Below are positions 45,597 to 59,896 of a stretch of 64,000 nucleotides of DNA, piece by piece (positions within the stretch are counted from its first letter, which is position 1; every line of letters begins with the position of its first letter). The position numbers and the translations under genes are program-made. Under the pieces are notes generated by a model, which made no database searches, was not told where the DNA came from, and saw nothing but the letters and a program-made list of their open reading frames with translations. This stretch comes from Cyathus striatus (lineage: Eukaryota > Basidiomycota > Agaricomycetes > Agaricales > Nidulariaceae), in assembly GCA_025738555.1 (NCBI GenBank), contig JAOVFP010000005.1:2170001-2234000 (forward strand). Direction: 5' to 3'.

Positions 45597-47171
45597 TCAG
45601 AGTGGACTCGCAGAACTTGCTTCGTCCTCTGTTAGAAACCTTGCTGAGGCAATCACAACCTGGCTAAACATTTTAGAGAAATGGTTTGGCCTATGAAGAT
45701 AAAAAATATCTGAAAGATTCGGAGGCCTATGCGACTTCAAGCCACTAATAGCCTTGTCGCCTGAGTCAGCGTTGACTCGCAGCTCTAATTCTCGCAGCAG
45801 AGGGGTTAGATGTACATGGCTAATGATATCTTCTCCTTCCACTTCCATAACAATTAAATGTAAAGATTCCAGTGAGCCACATGTCCTCCCCAAGAAAACA
45901 GAGAAGGAATCGCACTGGTTCCAACAGCTTCCGTTATAGCTATAACTCCGACTTTTAACAAATAACCTCCGCAACGATGGACAGGCTACCTGTATGAAAA
46001 GTGGGCCTAGAACTTCTCCATCTACCGCGCTAAATATGCTAATATCTTCCAATTTATCGTGAACGACCGGGTTTATTCCGTTCTCCGAAAATGTCGACCA
46101 CCTCTGTCCTTCACAGTATAAACTACACTTCTTCAGGTTTGTACATATCTTTAGGACTTTCAAACATTCATCCACGCTTAGTGCTACAGACGTGTATGGT
46201 TCGTTCACCAGATCAACTGTCGTTAATTGATGGAAAGGAATCGCCATTGCCAAAAATAAAGGACCTTTTTGCATTCGGATTGTTTGCAACCGCGGTGCAA
46301 ATTCTAACAGTTCAACTGGGGGAATGAGTGTTGTCGCAGGAATCTGAGATTGATTTCGACTTCCCCCAGTCAAAATACAGGTTTTCAATATCAGGATGCG
46401 ACCTTTTATGGGTGCGAACAATGTCCAGCTATCAAGCGAAGGCGAGATAAGATGAAATATTTCCCATCGCTCAGATACGGAGATAAGCCGCTCTACTTCC
46501 AGCTTTGACGGCTGATTCACTCTTTGAAGCACATTGATAATATGTACTTCTAAAGGTAACGGATTTGAACATTCAAGCCGCATGTTAAGAAGTTCCAATC
46601 TCGATTTTGAAGGGCGATTGGCAGTGTTTAGTGTGATTCTTGTCCATAGCTGGGGCGTGGAAAGTGTGACAGATCTCCAGCTACTGCAAACATGCGAAAG
46701 AAGCAAGGGACCCGATATGCCGCTAGTCAAGGAGTCCGCTGCGTCTAATGGCGTGCCGAAAGTAATTTCTGGCATTGTATCGTGATGGTACAGAAGAAAT
46801 ATGCTGATTAGTAGCTCTGGAGGAAGCCGAAGGATAGGACTGAGCTGGAGGTATGGTATATGTATTTCGCAGAACTTCTGGAGAGCTTCGCGTTGTTGAA
46901 GGAGTAGGGAAATCTCCTGGTCAATTGTGCGCATTTTAAATTGCGCTTCAGCGATGGTTTTTTGTACCGATTGAAGATATGGACCAGAACGTGAAGTTGC
47001 TCCTCGTAAGTGTGCGATCGGGGATACGGGGATAGAGATGTCTACCCCCCGGGAAAATTCCGCTTGGGCCCCTGCCTGCGCTGTCAGGAATTGTTCTCTG
47101 CACACAGTGGCTGAATCCCTCATCGTTGTTGCAGGTAAATTGAGCGCTATGGAGAAGTTGCAACAAGTCAC
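45597..47171 (-). CDS. F-box protein (Agaricomycete type)
   Basis: Single-exon frame of 524 aa. A helical, possibly coiled-coil N-terminal segment (VQKTIAEAQFKMRTIDQEIS, about 68-87) precedes an F-box-like domain, LRLPPELLISIFLLYHHD (about 112-130), then GPLLLSHVCSSWRSVTLSTP and QLW. The rest is leucine-rich, ending in an acidic tail. This order (coiled coil, LPPELL..IF, VC..WR..A/TLSTPxLW) is the common plan of expanded F-box families in mushrooms. It would act as a substrate adaptor of an SCF ubiquitin ligase; the target is unknown. It converges tail-to-tail with membrane-family copy 3, only about 70 bp apart. Confidence 0.8.
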   Translation of the reverse strand: MTCCNFSIALNLPATTMRDSATVCREQFLTAQAGAQAEFSRGVDISIPVSPIAHLRGATSRSGPYLQSVQKTIAEAQFKMRTIDQEISLLLQQREALQKFCEIHIPYLQLSPILRLPPELLISIFLLYHHDTMPEITFGTPLDAADSLTSGISGPLLLSHVCSSWRSVTLSTPQLWTRITLNTANRPSKSRLELLNMRLECSNPLPLEVHIINVLQRVNQPSKLEVERLISVSERWEIFHLISPSLDSWTLFAPIKGRILILKTCILTGGSRNQSQIPATTLIPPVELLEFAPRLQTIRMQKGPLFLAMAIPFHQLTTVDLVNEPYTSVALSVDECLKVLKICTNLKKCSLYCEGQRWSTFSENGINPVVHDKLEDISIFSAVDGEVLGPLFIQVACPSLRRLFVKSRSYSYNGSCWNQCDSFSVFLGRTCGSLESLHLIVMEVEGEDIISHVHLTPLLRELELRVNADSGDKAISGLKSHRPPNLSDIFYLHRPNHFSKMFSQVVIASARFLTEDEASSASPL

Positions 47172-50100
47172 CAGTTAGCGCCACCCGAGAGATGATAGTG
47201 GAAAGGAGTAGCGTTGCATTGATTACTGGAGTATATAAAGCGGCGAGGATATTTATTTCCTCCATCATGTAAAGAAGCCTTTAATAATCCCACGTTCACC
47301 ATAAGAGTAGAAGCGGCATGATACGGTACGAAGTACAAAGATCTTTCGTGCGTCCAATCAAATATAGAACGTCAGACGCGGAATTCTATATTGAAGTTGT
47401 ATTGAGCCTCGAAAGTTCCCAGTGCATGTGATACACACTAACTTTAAGTCTAGGACACGGGGACTGCCTTAGGTCGTTGCGAGTGGCAATTAAATTTGAG
47501 CATCTGATATTGAATGCAAAATGAATGCCTTCGATGCGGATTTCGTATAACTGAGGTCCTCCCGGGGAATGACGAAACGTAGAAGAATATTTAAATTATA
47601 TCAATCTTTCACCTGGCCATGGAGGATGTACCTTATGTTGGCCTTATGGGCTATTTCCTAGTAATGATCTAGGATCAACTGACCTCCGGCCAACATTCTC
47701 AGGCAAACAAACAGGCAGTTTCGACAAAAGGCGTAGAATAGCAACTTCAACCAATTCATACTGGTTTACTCCGTTACACCCGATTCCAAAAAAACTCCGT
47801 GCACAACGGAGAACATTGAGTACTTACTGTGGAATGCTATTAGTAGTGCAACAGGCAGGACTGTTTGGTATCATGTCAGTGTCAGCCAAGCACGGCGGTA
47901 AGCAAGATGAAGAGCGACCTGATAATCACAGGGTCCGAGGCTGCTGCCCAAGATCCACAAGATCCACTGATCCATACACCACAACGTCATGTTGACAGGT
48001 GTGTACAGATGTGGACAACCCCGACCGGAATGAGAGGGCCGATATCGATATACATAGTATGATAGTAGTAAGATGTAGCGCCGCTTTGAATGTCTCTGGG
48101 AGTCATAATGAAACCAAACCCTATGAAACATAGCTGAACACAGGACACATGTCGGCGGATGATACGGGAGCATCGTACGTGCCTGACAAAGTGATAAATT
48201 GTGATGATAAATTCTACAAGTACATGGAAGTACAGTTGGTTTCCGGTGTTCAAATAGGACGGAATTATGATATTACACCAGATATCACTCGAAGCACAAT
48301 AAAGTGGAATGCCACCGGAGGCACCATCTTTTCCATATACGGCTAGTGCTAAAAACTTAGCCTTGCCGCATGAGATGTGCTGGCTGCGACGGGGGCTACA
48401 TGGACGATTTCACTCTCCAAGGAGACAATGTCTGCATTGCAATACAGCACAACCTATCACCACCAGTGTGGATGACCTACTCTAGTACACGTTCAGAGAA
48501 AAGAATGTCTTCGACATGAAACTGTTCATGGCGTACCTGTGTTTTCATAACTACGGCCGGGCAAGGCAAATGGAGGTTGTGTCCAGTGGCTTGTCCGCTA
48601 GGCAGACCACAACATGCGGTCTGTTTTCGTTCTAACACTTGTAAGCGTATATGATGTTTAGAAGTTATATTCACACCTCTGGTAGGAACAATAAAGAACG
48701 ACGGGAAGCTTCGTATCAAGGAGCACCCTCCTTTGGCATTTCGGGTAAAGCTATGCGGGACATAGATAAACATGCCATACGTCGAGCGGTTACGGGCCAT
48801 CGAATGCAATGATTATTGTCTCACCTTGGCGACTAGATATGGAGCATCGGAGGGCCCATGAAGAGCATCTATGGATACATGTCGCCGTTGTTAGAAAACA
48901 TCAGAGATGCTAATGTCCCTTTTTACTTCTGCTTCTATGCGCAGTTTAAGGCGGTGTAGTCTTAGCAAACTCTAACTTTCAACAAGTAATACCAGTCACA
49001 ACTCACGACAGCGTACGAGTTAAAATACGCAGCGTAGGCAGTGTACAGATACATGTGTCCATACCCAGTTGCCACAACGCTGCAGCTAATAATAGAAGTC
49101 GTTGTCCGTGATCAAACGCATCTGCTAGGCATACGAAGGACTGCAGGACAGGGTACTGCCTTAGTCAGTGTGAATTGGAGCTACTATAGCCTATCTGATA
49201 GCATTCAGAACCGTGATAAGGATTCTCTGAACTATGTAAGACCTGATATTGCAGCTACTCAGGTCGGTGATTAGATTGATGAGTCACAGAAGCTGTGCGT
49301 ACCATTGCGCAGTCGCAGACGAAGGCGGCCAGTAGGCTCGTAACTGGAAGTGTGATTATTTGGAAAAATCATTCACCCGCCGATGGATAAGTGAGAAGCC
49401 TTGGCATCGACTGAAGCAGGGACGGGAGTATCAAGAGTCAAGACCGTGAATGCTTGAAATGGCTGAGAACAACCTCAGGATAAGCGAGACATTCCCATAC
49501 TGGAATTCCAACCAACCATCTGCCCTGATGAGGGACCATATGTAGGTTGACCTTTCAGAATACTGAGCAAAGAAAGCATCCTTTCTGGTGCCATGGCGTG
49601 CTTCATCATGTCACTTGTACTGGCACTATAAATAGCGACAGCAGGAACAGATGTAGGTCAAATGTAGGTACTGATCTGCTAGGCGCTTACGCACTGCCAG
49701 TAGCAGAATTCCCAAATGTAGATATATACGTTAATTGCCAACCTGAGTGAACACTAGTGGCTAGTGGCTGACAACATAGCGGCCCAGCGGGTACGGATCG
49801 CCCAAGTCATGCATCCGAACGCCGAAAGGCACTGACAGCCTAGCGGATCAACTCATTGGCGCCAGTATTCAGCTGCAAGACTAATCGCCAGCTGAGCGAG
49901 CCCAGCCGTGCCCATTACCCGCCATGCCGCGGTGGTTCCGCCTCTGGACTGTGGAGCATCAATACCACGAATTAAATTCAGGACCAATGTCGGTAATTGA
50001 CCTCCACCGTACACGGTACACCATCTAGGTCCTGGAAACACATTCCGTTCCTCACCGTCGAGACCCCTAGACTAAACGACAGCGCTATTTCTGATTTCTA

Positions 50101-51359
50101 GACGATCATTCCGGAATGTACTAACGCTGAGTATATTCCGCAACTTCCCAAGGAAAGAGACTAAGGAGGGTAAAATCAGACTTGTAACAGGGCGGTGGGA
50201 GATGGCGCATACGATACATGAAAGGGTAGGTCGCATTGTGCGAGATCTACATGTCAGGCAAGGACTTTGATGTGCTTAAGATACGTCCACGGGATCTGCC
50301 GCTTATACTTGAAATCGTATCACGTTAAGCAATCCTATTGAATGATAGGGAGAGAAATGCTCATAGATAACCGGCCTGGGATCTTCAAAAACTATGCGGA
50401 GAGGTCGGGATACAGGATTTTCATTGACGAAAGGCAAACCGAGCCATGCTGACGTACCATGCAACACGTGACCTGATGTAGTACTTCAGGGCACTGCAGT
50501 GAGAATGAAGACACTTCACGTAAGAATGAATGACGAACGCTTATGGTTGACGCCAGCCAAACGCGCAGTATTGGGCAAGATGCTACTTGCGTGAGGAGTA
50601 ACTTGTAAGTTCAATCTGTAGTTCACGAAGGGAGATCTGCGGGGGAAGGTAATAAGAACACTGTACCACGAGAATGGAGAATGATTCAGGGTGCTCTATG
50701 AAATCACTGCACTGGAAGGTGTGCATTCAAGGAAGTCTAAGAAACGTAATGCTAATAATCGCGCAGTACCGTAGCACGAGAGCTCAGGTAGAAAAGACCT
50801 AATGGCGCGCGCCACGCGCAGCAGAGGCGATAGTGATTTAGTATCTTCCGGATGTACAGTCTGCAAAAAGGCGGTGAGGCTTTAGTCAGATCATGGCAAC
50901 TACGAAAAACCGAGATGTAAATCACAGACTGGTTTAGGTGAGTATATGTATCGCCAAGGTAAGCACGTCTTCCGATTGCATTTAGACTTGATAATCGATC
51001 TATGAGATAGAAAGCTTGTTTAGAGAGAGTAACAGCAAGCTTGATTTGTGAAAGGATACTTAGCATGGCAGAAACAGGGTGAGAGATATACATACAGAAT
51101 GCAATCGAGGTAATAGTCATATGCGCTTATCTGAGCCCAAGGGACTTCGGAAGATACGAGAAAGAAAGCTAATATGAGCATGAGCACGAGAGGCAGGGCA
51201 CGCGTCCACGTATACATGCGTAGTTTAAGCGAGCGCATGCCAGTCCGTTGTGGGAGGAGATATGCTGGCACGCTCTTTGTTATGAAGTCAATGAACTGTA
51301 GCCCACCAAACCGTGCAGCACTCGAACAGATATCACATGCATCAGCCATCTCCAACTGA
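47172..51359. other. gene-poor stretch
   Basis: Many short frames, none with convincing composition or domain. No terminal repeats found. CpG content is normal, unlike 1-12.3 kb. Confidence 0.4.
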
Positions 51360-52240
51360 GGCGATCTAATGGCTGGGGTGTTAATGCATTAAATACGAGT
51401 AGCAAGATAGACGTACGTTCCACCGTACCCGGTAGTTTATGCCATGCGTAGACACTCAAGGTTTTGATTTTGCAAATGACGAGAACCTCAAGAGGAGAAG
51501 ACCTCGAGACATGTACGTCAGATCTATGAAAGAAGTTAATACGAGCAAAGAGTGAGCACGAGCATACGATGCAGGGCACCAATGAGCAAAGGCATACATC
51601 GCCTAGATGACAGTAGGTACATTCCAAGGGAAAGTCCTTAAGAGGTATATCTCCAGTCCAGGTAAGAGTAACACCTTTAATCCAGGTGTTAGTGCATTAA
51701 AAACAGACTAGCAAGATGAACGCACGCTTCACTTTTCGCGGTAGTTTACAACATGCGCAGACACTCACGCGAGTCTCAAGACGAAAAGACCCTGAGACAG
51801 GTACGTCAGATTAACATGAGCAGGGTGTAAGCACGAGCATACGAGGCAGGGAAAAGGCACTAGCGTGCATGCATCGCCTGGGCAAAGGAAAACCACCTTA
51901 ATTACAGTTTGTATGTTCCGAAGATATATTACCTTACAATTAAGGGAGATCTGCGAACTGGATAATTAGTGAACAGTGAGCACGAGACATGCAAAGAATG
52001 GTTCATGATACTCTCTATGAAAGGCAACGAACTGTAACCGCCATCCCCAGCCAAGCTTACGGGACCTGATGCGCGTAGGTGATTAGGGGATATTGGCATG
52101 TTCCGGCGAGCTACCCTGCAAAAACAGCAATATCTTCGATCTGCGGAGGATCTGCAGTCACTGAGGGTGTTAATGCGTTATAGACAAGCTACCGAGACGG
52201 ATGCACACTACACATGCTCCCCGTCGGTCGGGGTGTGTGG
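51360..52240. repeat. diverged tandem repeats with GGTGTTAATGCATTAAA-type starts
   Basis: Three segments starting near 51,378, 51,683 and 52,160 share GTGTTARTGCRTTA followed by similar text (AGTAGCAAGATAGACG / ACTAGCAAGATGAACG), CGGTAGTTTA, GCAGACACTCA and GAGACAGGTACGTCAGAT. Linked segments rich in GAGCACGAGCATACGA and GGCAGGG occur near 51,170, 51,550 and 51,815. Spacing is about 300-480 bp, so the units are degraded and unevenly deleted. Confidence 0.55.
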
Positions 52241-52759
52241 GGCGCGTGGGGCACTCAAAAGTTAGACTTGGAGGTAATGAAGATGGAACGTGTAGGCCTA
52301 TCCACGTGAGCAGATATCAAATCAAAGAGGGAGACCTGAAATGAAGAACGTAAGTATAGGCAAGCTAAAGCATGTCGCGCTCCTGTTACGACTATGGTAG
52401 TCGTATGTTCAAACATGTTTAGACGCCTTATAGAGGGAAGGAAAGAAACACTAGCATGTAAGATGCAACGCGCGTGATGAGCGGGCCCATCTGTTCGTGC
52501 ACCACTAAGAATGGAACGAAAGGGTAAATTCCGTTCCACAAGGAGTACTTGCGCTCCTACCAAACAAAATTTGTATCAAACAAGTGGTTTGAGGTTGAGG
52601 CTGGTAGGCTGCAAGGAGCAAATGGCCTCCATCCAGAAGAATCACTGAACCAAACGGTTCGCCCCGAACAGCAGAAGGTAAGTATATGCGGGGATGGGAT
52701 ATTAAATTGACATTTTTTTCTGGCAAATGGGTTGTGATATTCCGTAAATTCGACACTCT

Positions 52760-53119
52760 CTATAACGCCAATCTTTCGTCTGCTCTACACCCATACAGAA
52801 AATCAATCGGAGGCCTTGGCGCCCTCCTCGGTAAGGACAACCTATGTATAAACGTGTCAGAAGAAAGCGAGCGTAAAAAGTTAAGAGAACGCGCCTGAGT
52901 TCCACCCTGGCCATTCTCCCACTTCTGGTACCTGAGGGCAGAGAGGCCCCTCTTCTCAGCGAGGACGCGCTGCTCCTCCTTGTAGGAATTGCGGACGGCG
53001 CGAGCGGTGATTTGGGCGTACTTGTTGTAGCTAGAAAATGCGAATAAAGTGAAATTAGTCTTGAATTATTCAAGCAGCTGTCAGACGTACGTGAACACGG
53101 ATCTCCAGGCGCTGCTCAT
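52760..53119 (-). CDS. mitochondrial F1-ATP synthase epsilon subunit (ATP15), with unusual C-terminus
   Basis: Exon 1 53119-53091 and exon 2 53030-52760 (intron 60 nt, GT..AG) give 99 aa. The first about 57 residues match the family: MSSAWRSVFTYNKYAQITAR, AVRNSYKEEQRVLAEKRG, RYQKWENGQGGTQ. The subunit binds the central stalk of F1 in the mitochondrial matrix. Family members are about 60-75 aa and end soon after this point; here about 40 Arg/Leu-rich residues follow before the stop. Either a further intron was missed (no good GT donor seen) or the original 3' end was replaced. It is divergent from the Rab gene, sharing a 475-bp upstream region. Confidence 0.75.
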
Positions 53120-53594
53120 GGTGATAGAAATGGGCGAGAAGGAGGATGGTTTTGGTGGGGGGACTGAAAATGTTGTGGTTGGCGGTGGACAGGTCAACGG
53201 GAGGACAGAGGTTCCGGAATAGTCCGTGGGTCATGTGACATCGAGGATGGTGACAGGCAGTGACGTCCGAACACGCGGGACAAATGCTTCATGGTACCCG
53301 GTGGTTACTATTAGGAGCCTTGTTCTTCATCTTCCTCATTGTCGCCAATATCGTCCTCCGCATCCTCCTCATCGCCTTCCGCAGCGGCAAAGAGAAAACT
53401 GCGCAATATCATCGACTCTATTGTATTCTATCCATCCTGTGCACGGTGAGAAACCCTACCATGGCAATGACTGACTTTTCATCCAACTCTAATCCCACCT
53501 GTTTGCCAGGCAACTTCTGCGGACAATTGTCTGGCGTTGACTTGACTTTGACTTGACTCGTACTTCCACCGCGCACACCGCATTTCCTGCCATC
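53120..53594. promoter_or_regulatory. divergent promoter region between ATP15 and Rab genes
   Basis: A plus-strand frame near 53,260-53,556 encodes a hydrophobic stretch (LLLGALFFIFLIVANIVLRI). Its complement reads as an acidic run (GDEEDAEDDIGDNEEDEEQG then stop), so one of the two is a by-product of the other. Neither connects to a start or upstream exon convincingly; I treat the stretch as intergenic with an unresolved small ORF. Confidence 0.3.
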
Positions 53595-55821
<2,227 letters not shown>

Positions 55822-56242
55822 CGCTGCTCATGCACGCCGAGTGGCCCTACATCAAGGGTATATCGGCCGCCTCTCTCTATTGAAATGATTATGATGCGCA
55901 TTTGGAAACCTTGATCTGGCTGGTGGCTTTGGGTTACGACACTACGACGCGATACACAAACACGATAAGGACGAGACAGGAGGGAGGGTACGTATGTAGG
56001 CGATGATGGATGATCTATGCTGTTGATCGAATGGATGATGCGCCAACTTTTTTTCTTTTTCGAAATTGCATTTTTTTGTGATCTGTAAGTTTGGAAATGC
56101 GCGCAGGTACTCTTTCGCTAATACTGCCGTGTTTCTTGTGTTTATTACTTACCCTATTTCTCCACGGGAGGGACACTTTCTTTCATTCGATATTCATATT
56201 CAAATTCAACATCTATAGGACCCGTGTAATTCCAACCCCCTC

Positions 56243-56273
<31 letters not shown>

Positions 56274-57805
56274 CTTACAAGTTACCACGTAGATCCCCCT
56301 TTTGCCTCTTGTTGAATTGTTTGTACTTTTAGCTTCCCTACGTATATTTGATTCTTGATGGCAATGCATATGTGATATATGTTACACTTGTTTCATCTTG
56401 GCTTGCGCCTTGCGGGTGGTGCGGGTGCGGGTAAGGGTGGTGTCCGACTGCAGGATTGGGTTTTACATTCAAACTCGGGTTTCCGATCTTCACTCGTGGT
56501 CAAGACTCATACGAGTGTAAGAGAAAGGAGAAAGGAGAAGATGTACCGTGTTCTACGCGTCACCGTCACCGGTGTAACTAAAACGTAGCGTGGCGCCAGG
56601 CGGAAAGTAACTTGGCAGTGCGCACAATATCCAGATCAGGCGGAATGACCGAATCCCGCCTCATCCTCTTTAATTTCCAAGTTAAGCACCCAATCTATCG
56701 GCATTCAAATATTTCCCAAAAGACGTTTCAGCTCTACTCTAACTTGCAGCAGTAAGTTATATTTATACAGTAAATGAACGCTATATTGATAACGTACTGG
56801 TTCTTCGAAGCGTTTCGTACCGGTGATCACTACAGCGACAGGCTTCCAAGTTGATAATATATCGGTTTCACGCGCCTGCTGAATTCTCGGTCGGTGATCA
56901 GGCATACTTATGACAGGCGAGTCCAAGAATGGTTTCAGCGCACCACACAGACCGTGACACAACCAAGTAATAATAGCAAGGGACGGAGAGATATTTAGGT
57001 ACCCGTCCGCCCATAACCAGTGGCCCGTAATGCCAAACGCGTAACCCGCAACTCGACTGGATACGGATAAGTTATGGCGATAGAGATACGCATCATTCAC
57101 CCCGTCACTACGGGATGGGATGAGAAACATTCAGAAGTGCCAGTGATCGATCGTTACACTAAACTGCGTCGCTAGCTCAGTACATACTTACCTCCTCCCA
57201 TATCCCATTCAAGTCACTCATAAGTGTAGATAGATGCCAAGAGAAATCCAATTAGGTATATACACTAAACTAAACTAACCGATAAAAAAAATGAAAGAAA
57301 AAAGCACAAGTCCTCTATGCTAGAAATAAGTAGTTGTACAAGACACGAAAGAGATAGCGGAGGTATAGAGATGGGGGTATGAGTACGTATGTATGTTGTT
57401 ACATGGTTATAATGCCACTCTGATGTACTGTTGTCTGTTGTTGTATGATAGTATACTGGGGAGAATGAGACCGAGAGATAGAAAGGGAAAGAAAGAAGGG
57501 AAAGAGAAAGAGAAGAAAGATCGTCGCGTCGTTACTGAATAGCAAATAATGGAAACCCGAAACGAAAGAAGGTGGTAAGAAGCCGGGTGTGGGCGGATGC
57601 AAGGGGTGTTGCACGTCAAGATGCCAGAGGACGTAATCCCAGGGAAGATAGAAACCCGTTCGTGGGCCGCGAGTAAACAGCACAACAGCGGAAGAGTGTA
57701 GAGGGGGGAGTCAGATTGCACAACAGCACAAACAACAGCCCCAATATTCTTCCAAAGGATAGCTGTAAAAGTCCCCAGGGCCACAGTAGGCGAACCCACC
57801 GCTCC
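55822..57805. other. intergenic region between Rab and phosphatase genes
   Basis: Holds a (TACA)n microsatellite, pyrimidine-rich Rab 3' sequence and a purine-rich block (about 57,470-57,530). A minus-strand frame at 56,705-57,130 (141 codons, with GYAFGITGHWLWADGYLNIS) is open but has no recognisable domain; I leave it as a possible hypothetical gene. Confidence 0.35.
56244..56275 (+). repeat. (TACA)n microsatellite
   Basis: About eight consecutive TACA units directly 3' of the Rab gene. Confidence 0.9.
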
Positions 57806-58399
57806 TCACCGCCTAGGAGGAACCAAACCAGCTCTAACCAAACCCTCCCTAAACTCCCCCAACTGCTGCACAAACCCAAAATTAGGATCCGCAACGAGTC
57901 TCTTACTCTTAACATACTGCACCGCCTCTTCAACGCTCCACCCAAACTGCGCAATCAAAAACGCAGCAACGACACTCACACTCCTACTAATCCCCTCGAC
58001 GCAATGGACCAACACCCTCGCTTCGGGATGGCTCTCCAACGCGCTCCGTATGAAAGCGGTAGTAGACGCGAGATGGGCAGCCAGCTCTGCAAAGGGTGTA
58101 TCTTCCACTTGAATCTGCATGCGTGCTGGTTGGAAGGGGAGCAACGAGGGAGGTGGTTTGTATACGTTGTCGGGGAGAGTTGATAAGATGTGCGTTATGC
58201 GATATGTGTTTAGCAGGGAGGGGTTTTCGGCGAATGCGAGGTCGGAGATGTATAATCTCGGTAGAATCTCCGAGACGTTGCGTGCGGCGCGGGTGTGGGT
58301 TGCGGGGGAGAATGGGGAGGCGGATGGGGGGGATGCGACGGGGGTCACGGGTGTGAGGGACCAGTGCCCATAGCTATTGTTTCGGCTCGGGTAGGACAT
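57806..58399 (-). CDS. dual-specificity protein phosphatase
   Basis: Single-exon frame, 197 aa. A Pro/Ser-rich N-terminus (1-40) is followed by the DSP fold opening SEILPRLYISDLAFAENPSL. The candidate general acid is D100 in VEDTPFAEL. The active-site loop VHCVEGISRSVS holds nucleophile C133 and R139, then VVAAFLIAQFGWSVEEAVQY and PNFGFVQQL. This matches small atypical dual-specificity phosphatases that remove phosphate from Ser/Thr/Tyr. The loop has VEGI where AGIS or AGVS is usual, still satisfying HCx5R. The substrate is unknown. Confidence 0.85.
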   Translation of the reverse strand: MSYPSRNNSYGHWSLTPVTPVASPPSASPFSPATHTRAARNVSEILPRLYISDLAFAENPSLLNTYRITHILSTLPDNVYKPPPSLLPFQPARMQIQVEDTPFAELAAHLASTTAFIRSALESHPEARVLVHCVEGISRSVSVVAAFLIAQFGWSVEEAVQYVKSKRLVADPNFGFVQQLGEFREGLVRAGLVPPRR

Positions 58400-59896
58400 T
58401 GTAGTCGAGATGGAGTTCGAGCGGGTTTTGGTGGGTGGGTAGAATGTAGGTGTCTGTTCGGTACGAGGCTATATAAGCATATTGTTACAATAACGCGGTA
58501 GGAAGGAGAAGAAGGCAAAGAAAGGGGAAGGGGAGGGAGATTAAGATAAAATCAAAAAACTCAACTGACCATAATAGCAACTTTGATACAGGACATTCGT
58601 GAATGAAATATGCAAAGGCAAGAGGCCGGCAATTCCGCAGATGGCAAGCGGGACCCTTTTTTGGTGGGCGCTGAGCTGAGAACTGAAAGTGACCGTGTAT
58701 CGGGTAAAGTCAATTCGTTCCGTCAACACAAGACGAGTGAATCCAAGGGGATATCAACTGGTGGGTTTCAAGTTTGGAAGTCCGGAATGGTTGCGCGCCT
58801 ATGCTAGAGTAGGCACTGATGTGACGCCGTCCGGAGTGTAACTGTTGTGTGTGTTGTGAGTTGGCGGGAGGTTGATGTTGTCAGGTCAGGATTTCCGTCA
58901 GATAGTAGTCAGTCCCTGGCACTTGGTATGCTCCTGGGCGGGGGATACGGACGAAGCGAGCTGAGATGAAAAGAATAGAGAGTTCAAAGCAGAGAAAGAA
59001 ACAAAGAAAAGAAAGAAAACGAGAGAAAACGAAGTAGAAGAATAAGAATGAGAAGAAGAAGAAAGAAGAGGGAGTAGTTGAGTTGATGATGTTGATTAAT
59101 GTCATGGATCCCTGCACATTTTAAACCCAAAAGTCCAGGGCGCAAGCAAGCTCAGCCCTAGCCCACGGCATCTAGCTTGGCTCACAATGACACCAGAGAT
59201 TAGAGATCCCGGGTTCCACACACGGAAGTGAAGCGACCACCTCCGAGACTCCTCAGCCAGTCAGCCAGTAACATCGCAGCGGAACAGCAAACAGTAATCC
59301 AGACTCGGGTCGGTAATTGAACCAGCCAGGCGAGCAGCACTGCCCCTTCGTAAGGCCACCTGCGATGCCATGCACGCTTAGTGAGACCTGCGACCCACTC
59401 CGAGGGAGGGACCCGATCTGGTTTGAACGAAACCCCGAAACGAAACCAATGGCTGTGTTGGGTTCACCACGTCTTCCGGAGGCGAGGCATCGAGAATGAC
59501 AAGTCCCAGGACAGCCACTGTCCCCATCTCAAATCTCATCCCCAGGCTTATGTACTCTCTCTATATATATACATCAAATCCAATCACCATCATGATTACA
59601 ATGTTCACCCGTCCTCAGCCTCACATGCACACAATAGCCGATGTATCGTCATATCATATCCACAATCCACTACGCTACTCCCAAAAATACATACATCTGC
59701 AAGCGGTCATAACTACGCAACGTGTGCAAAATAATCAGAGAGAGAGATTGAAAAAAAAACAGAATCGCAAAAACAGAATCGAAGGCGAGAGACGGAGCAT
59801 GTGTGGACGTGGAAGTGTTTTGTGCGTACTCTACGAGAGAAGGACATCAAAAGAAATCGTAACAGAGAATAACGAAATCCGCGAGTGGGGGAACGC
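58400..59896. other. phosphatase upstream and eIF4A downstream region
   Basis: Contains a purine-rich block (about 58,980-59,060) and short frames without domains. The last about 300 bp are A-rich and lie just 3' of eIF4A. No gene is claimed. Confidence 0.35.

Noticed and set aside
53260..53556. Small membrane protein upstream of the Rab gene
   Set aside because: Its hydrophobic stretch is the complement of an acidic run; no reliable start, family or splice partner on either strand.
56705..57130. 141-codon minus-strand frame
   Set aside because: Open and not low complexity, but no domain, homologue or promoter sign recognised; kept only as a note.
59290..59340. Possible tRNA B-box-like GGTTCAATTACC on the minus strand
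   Set aside because: No matching A box, acceptor stem or anticodon arm could be folded around it.
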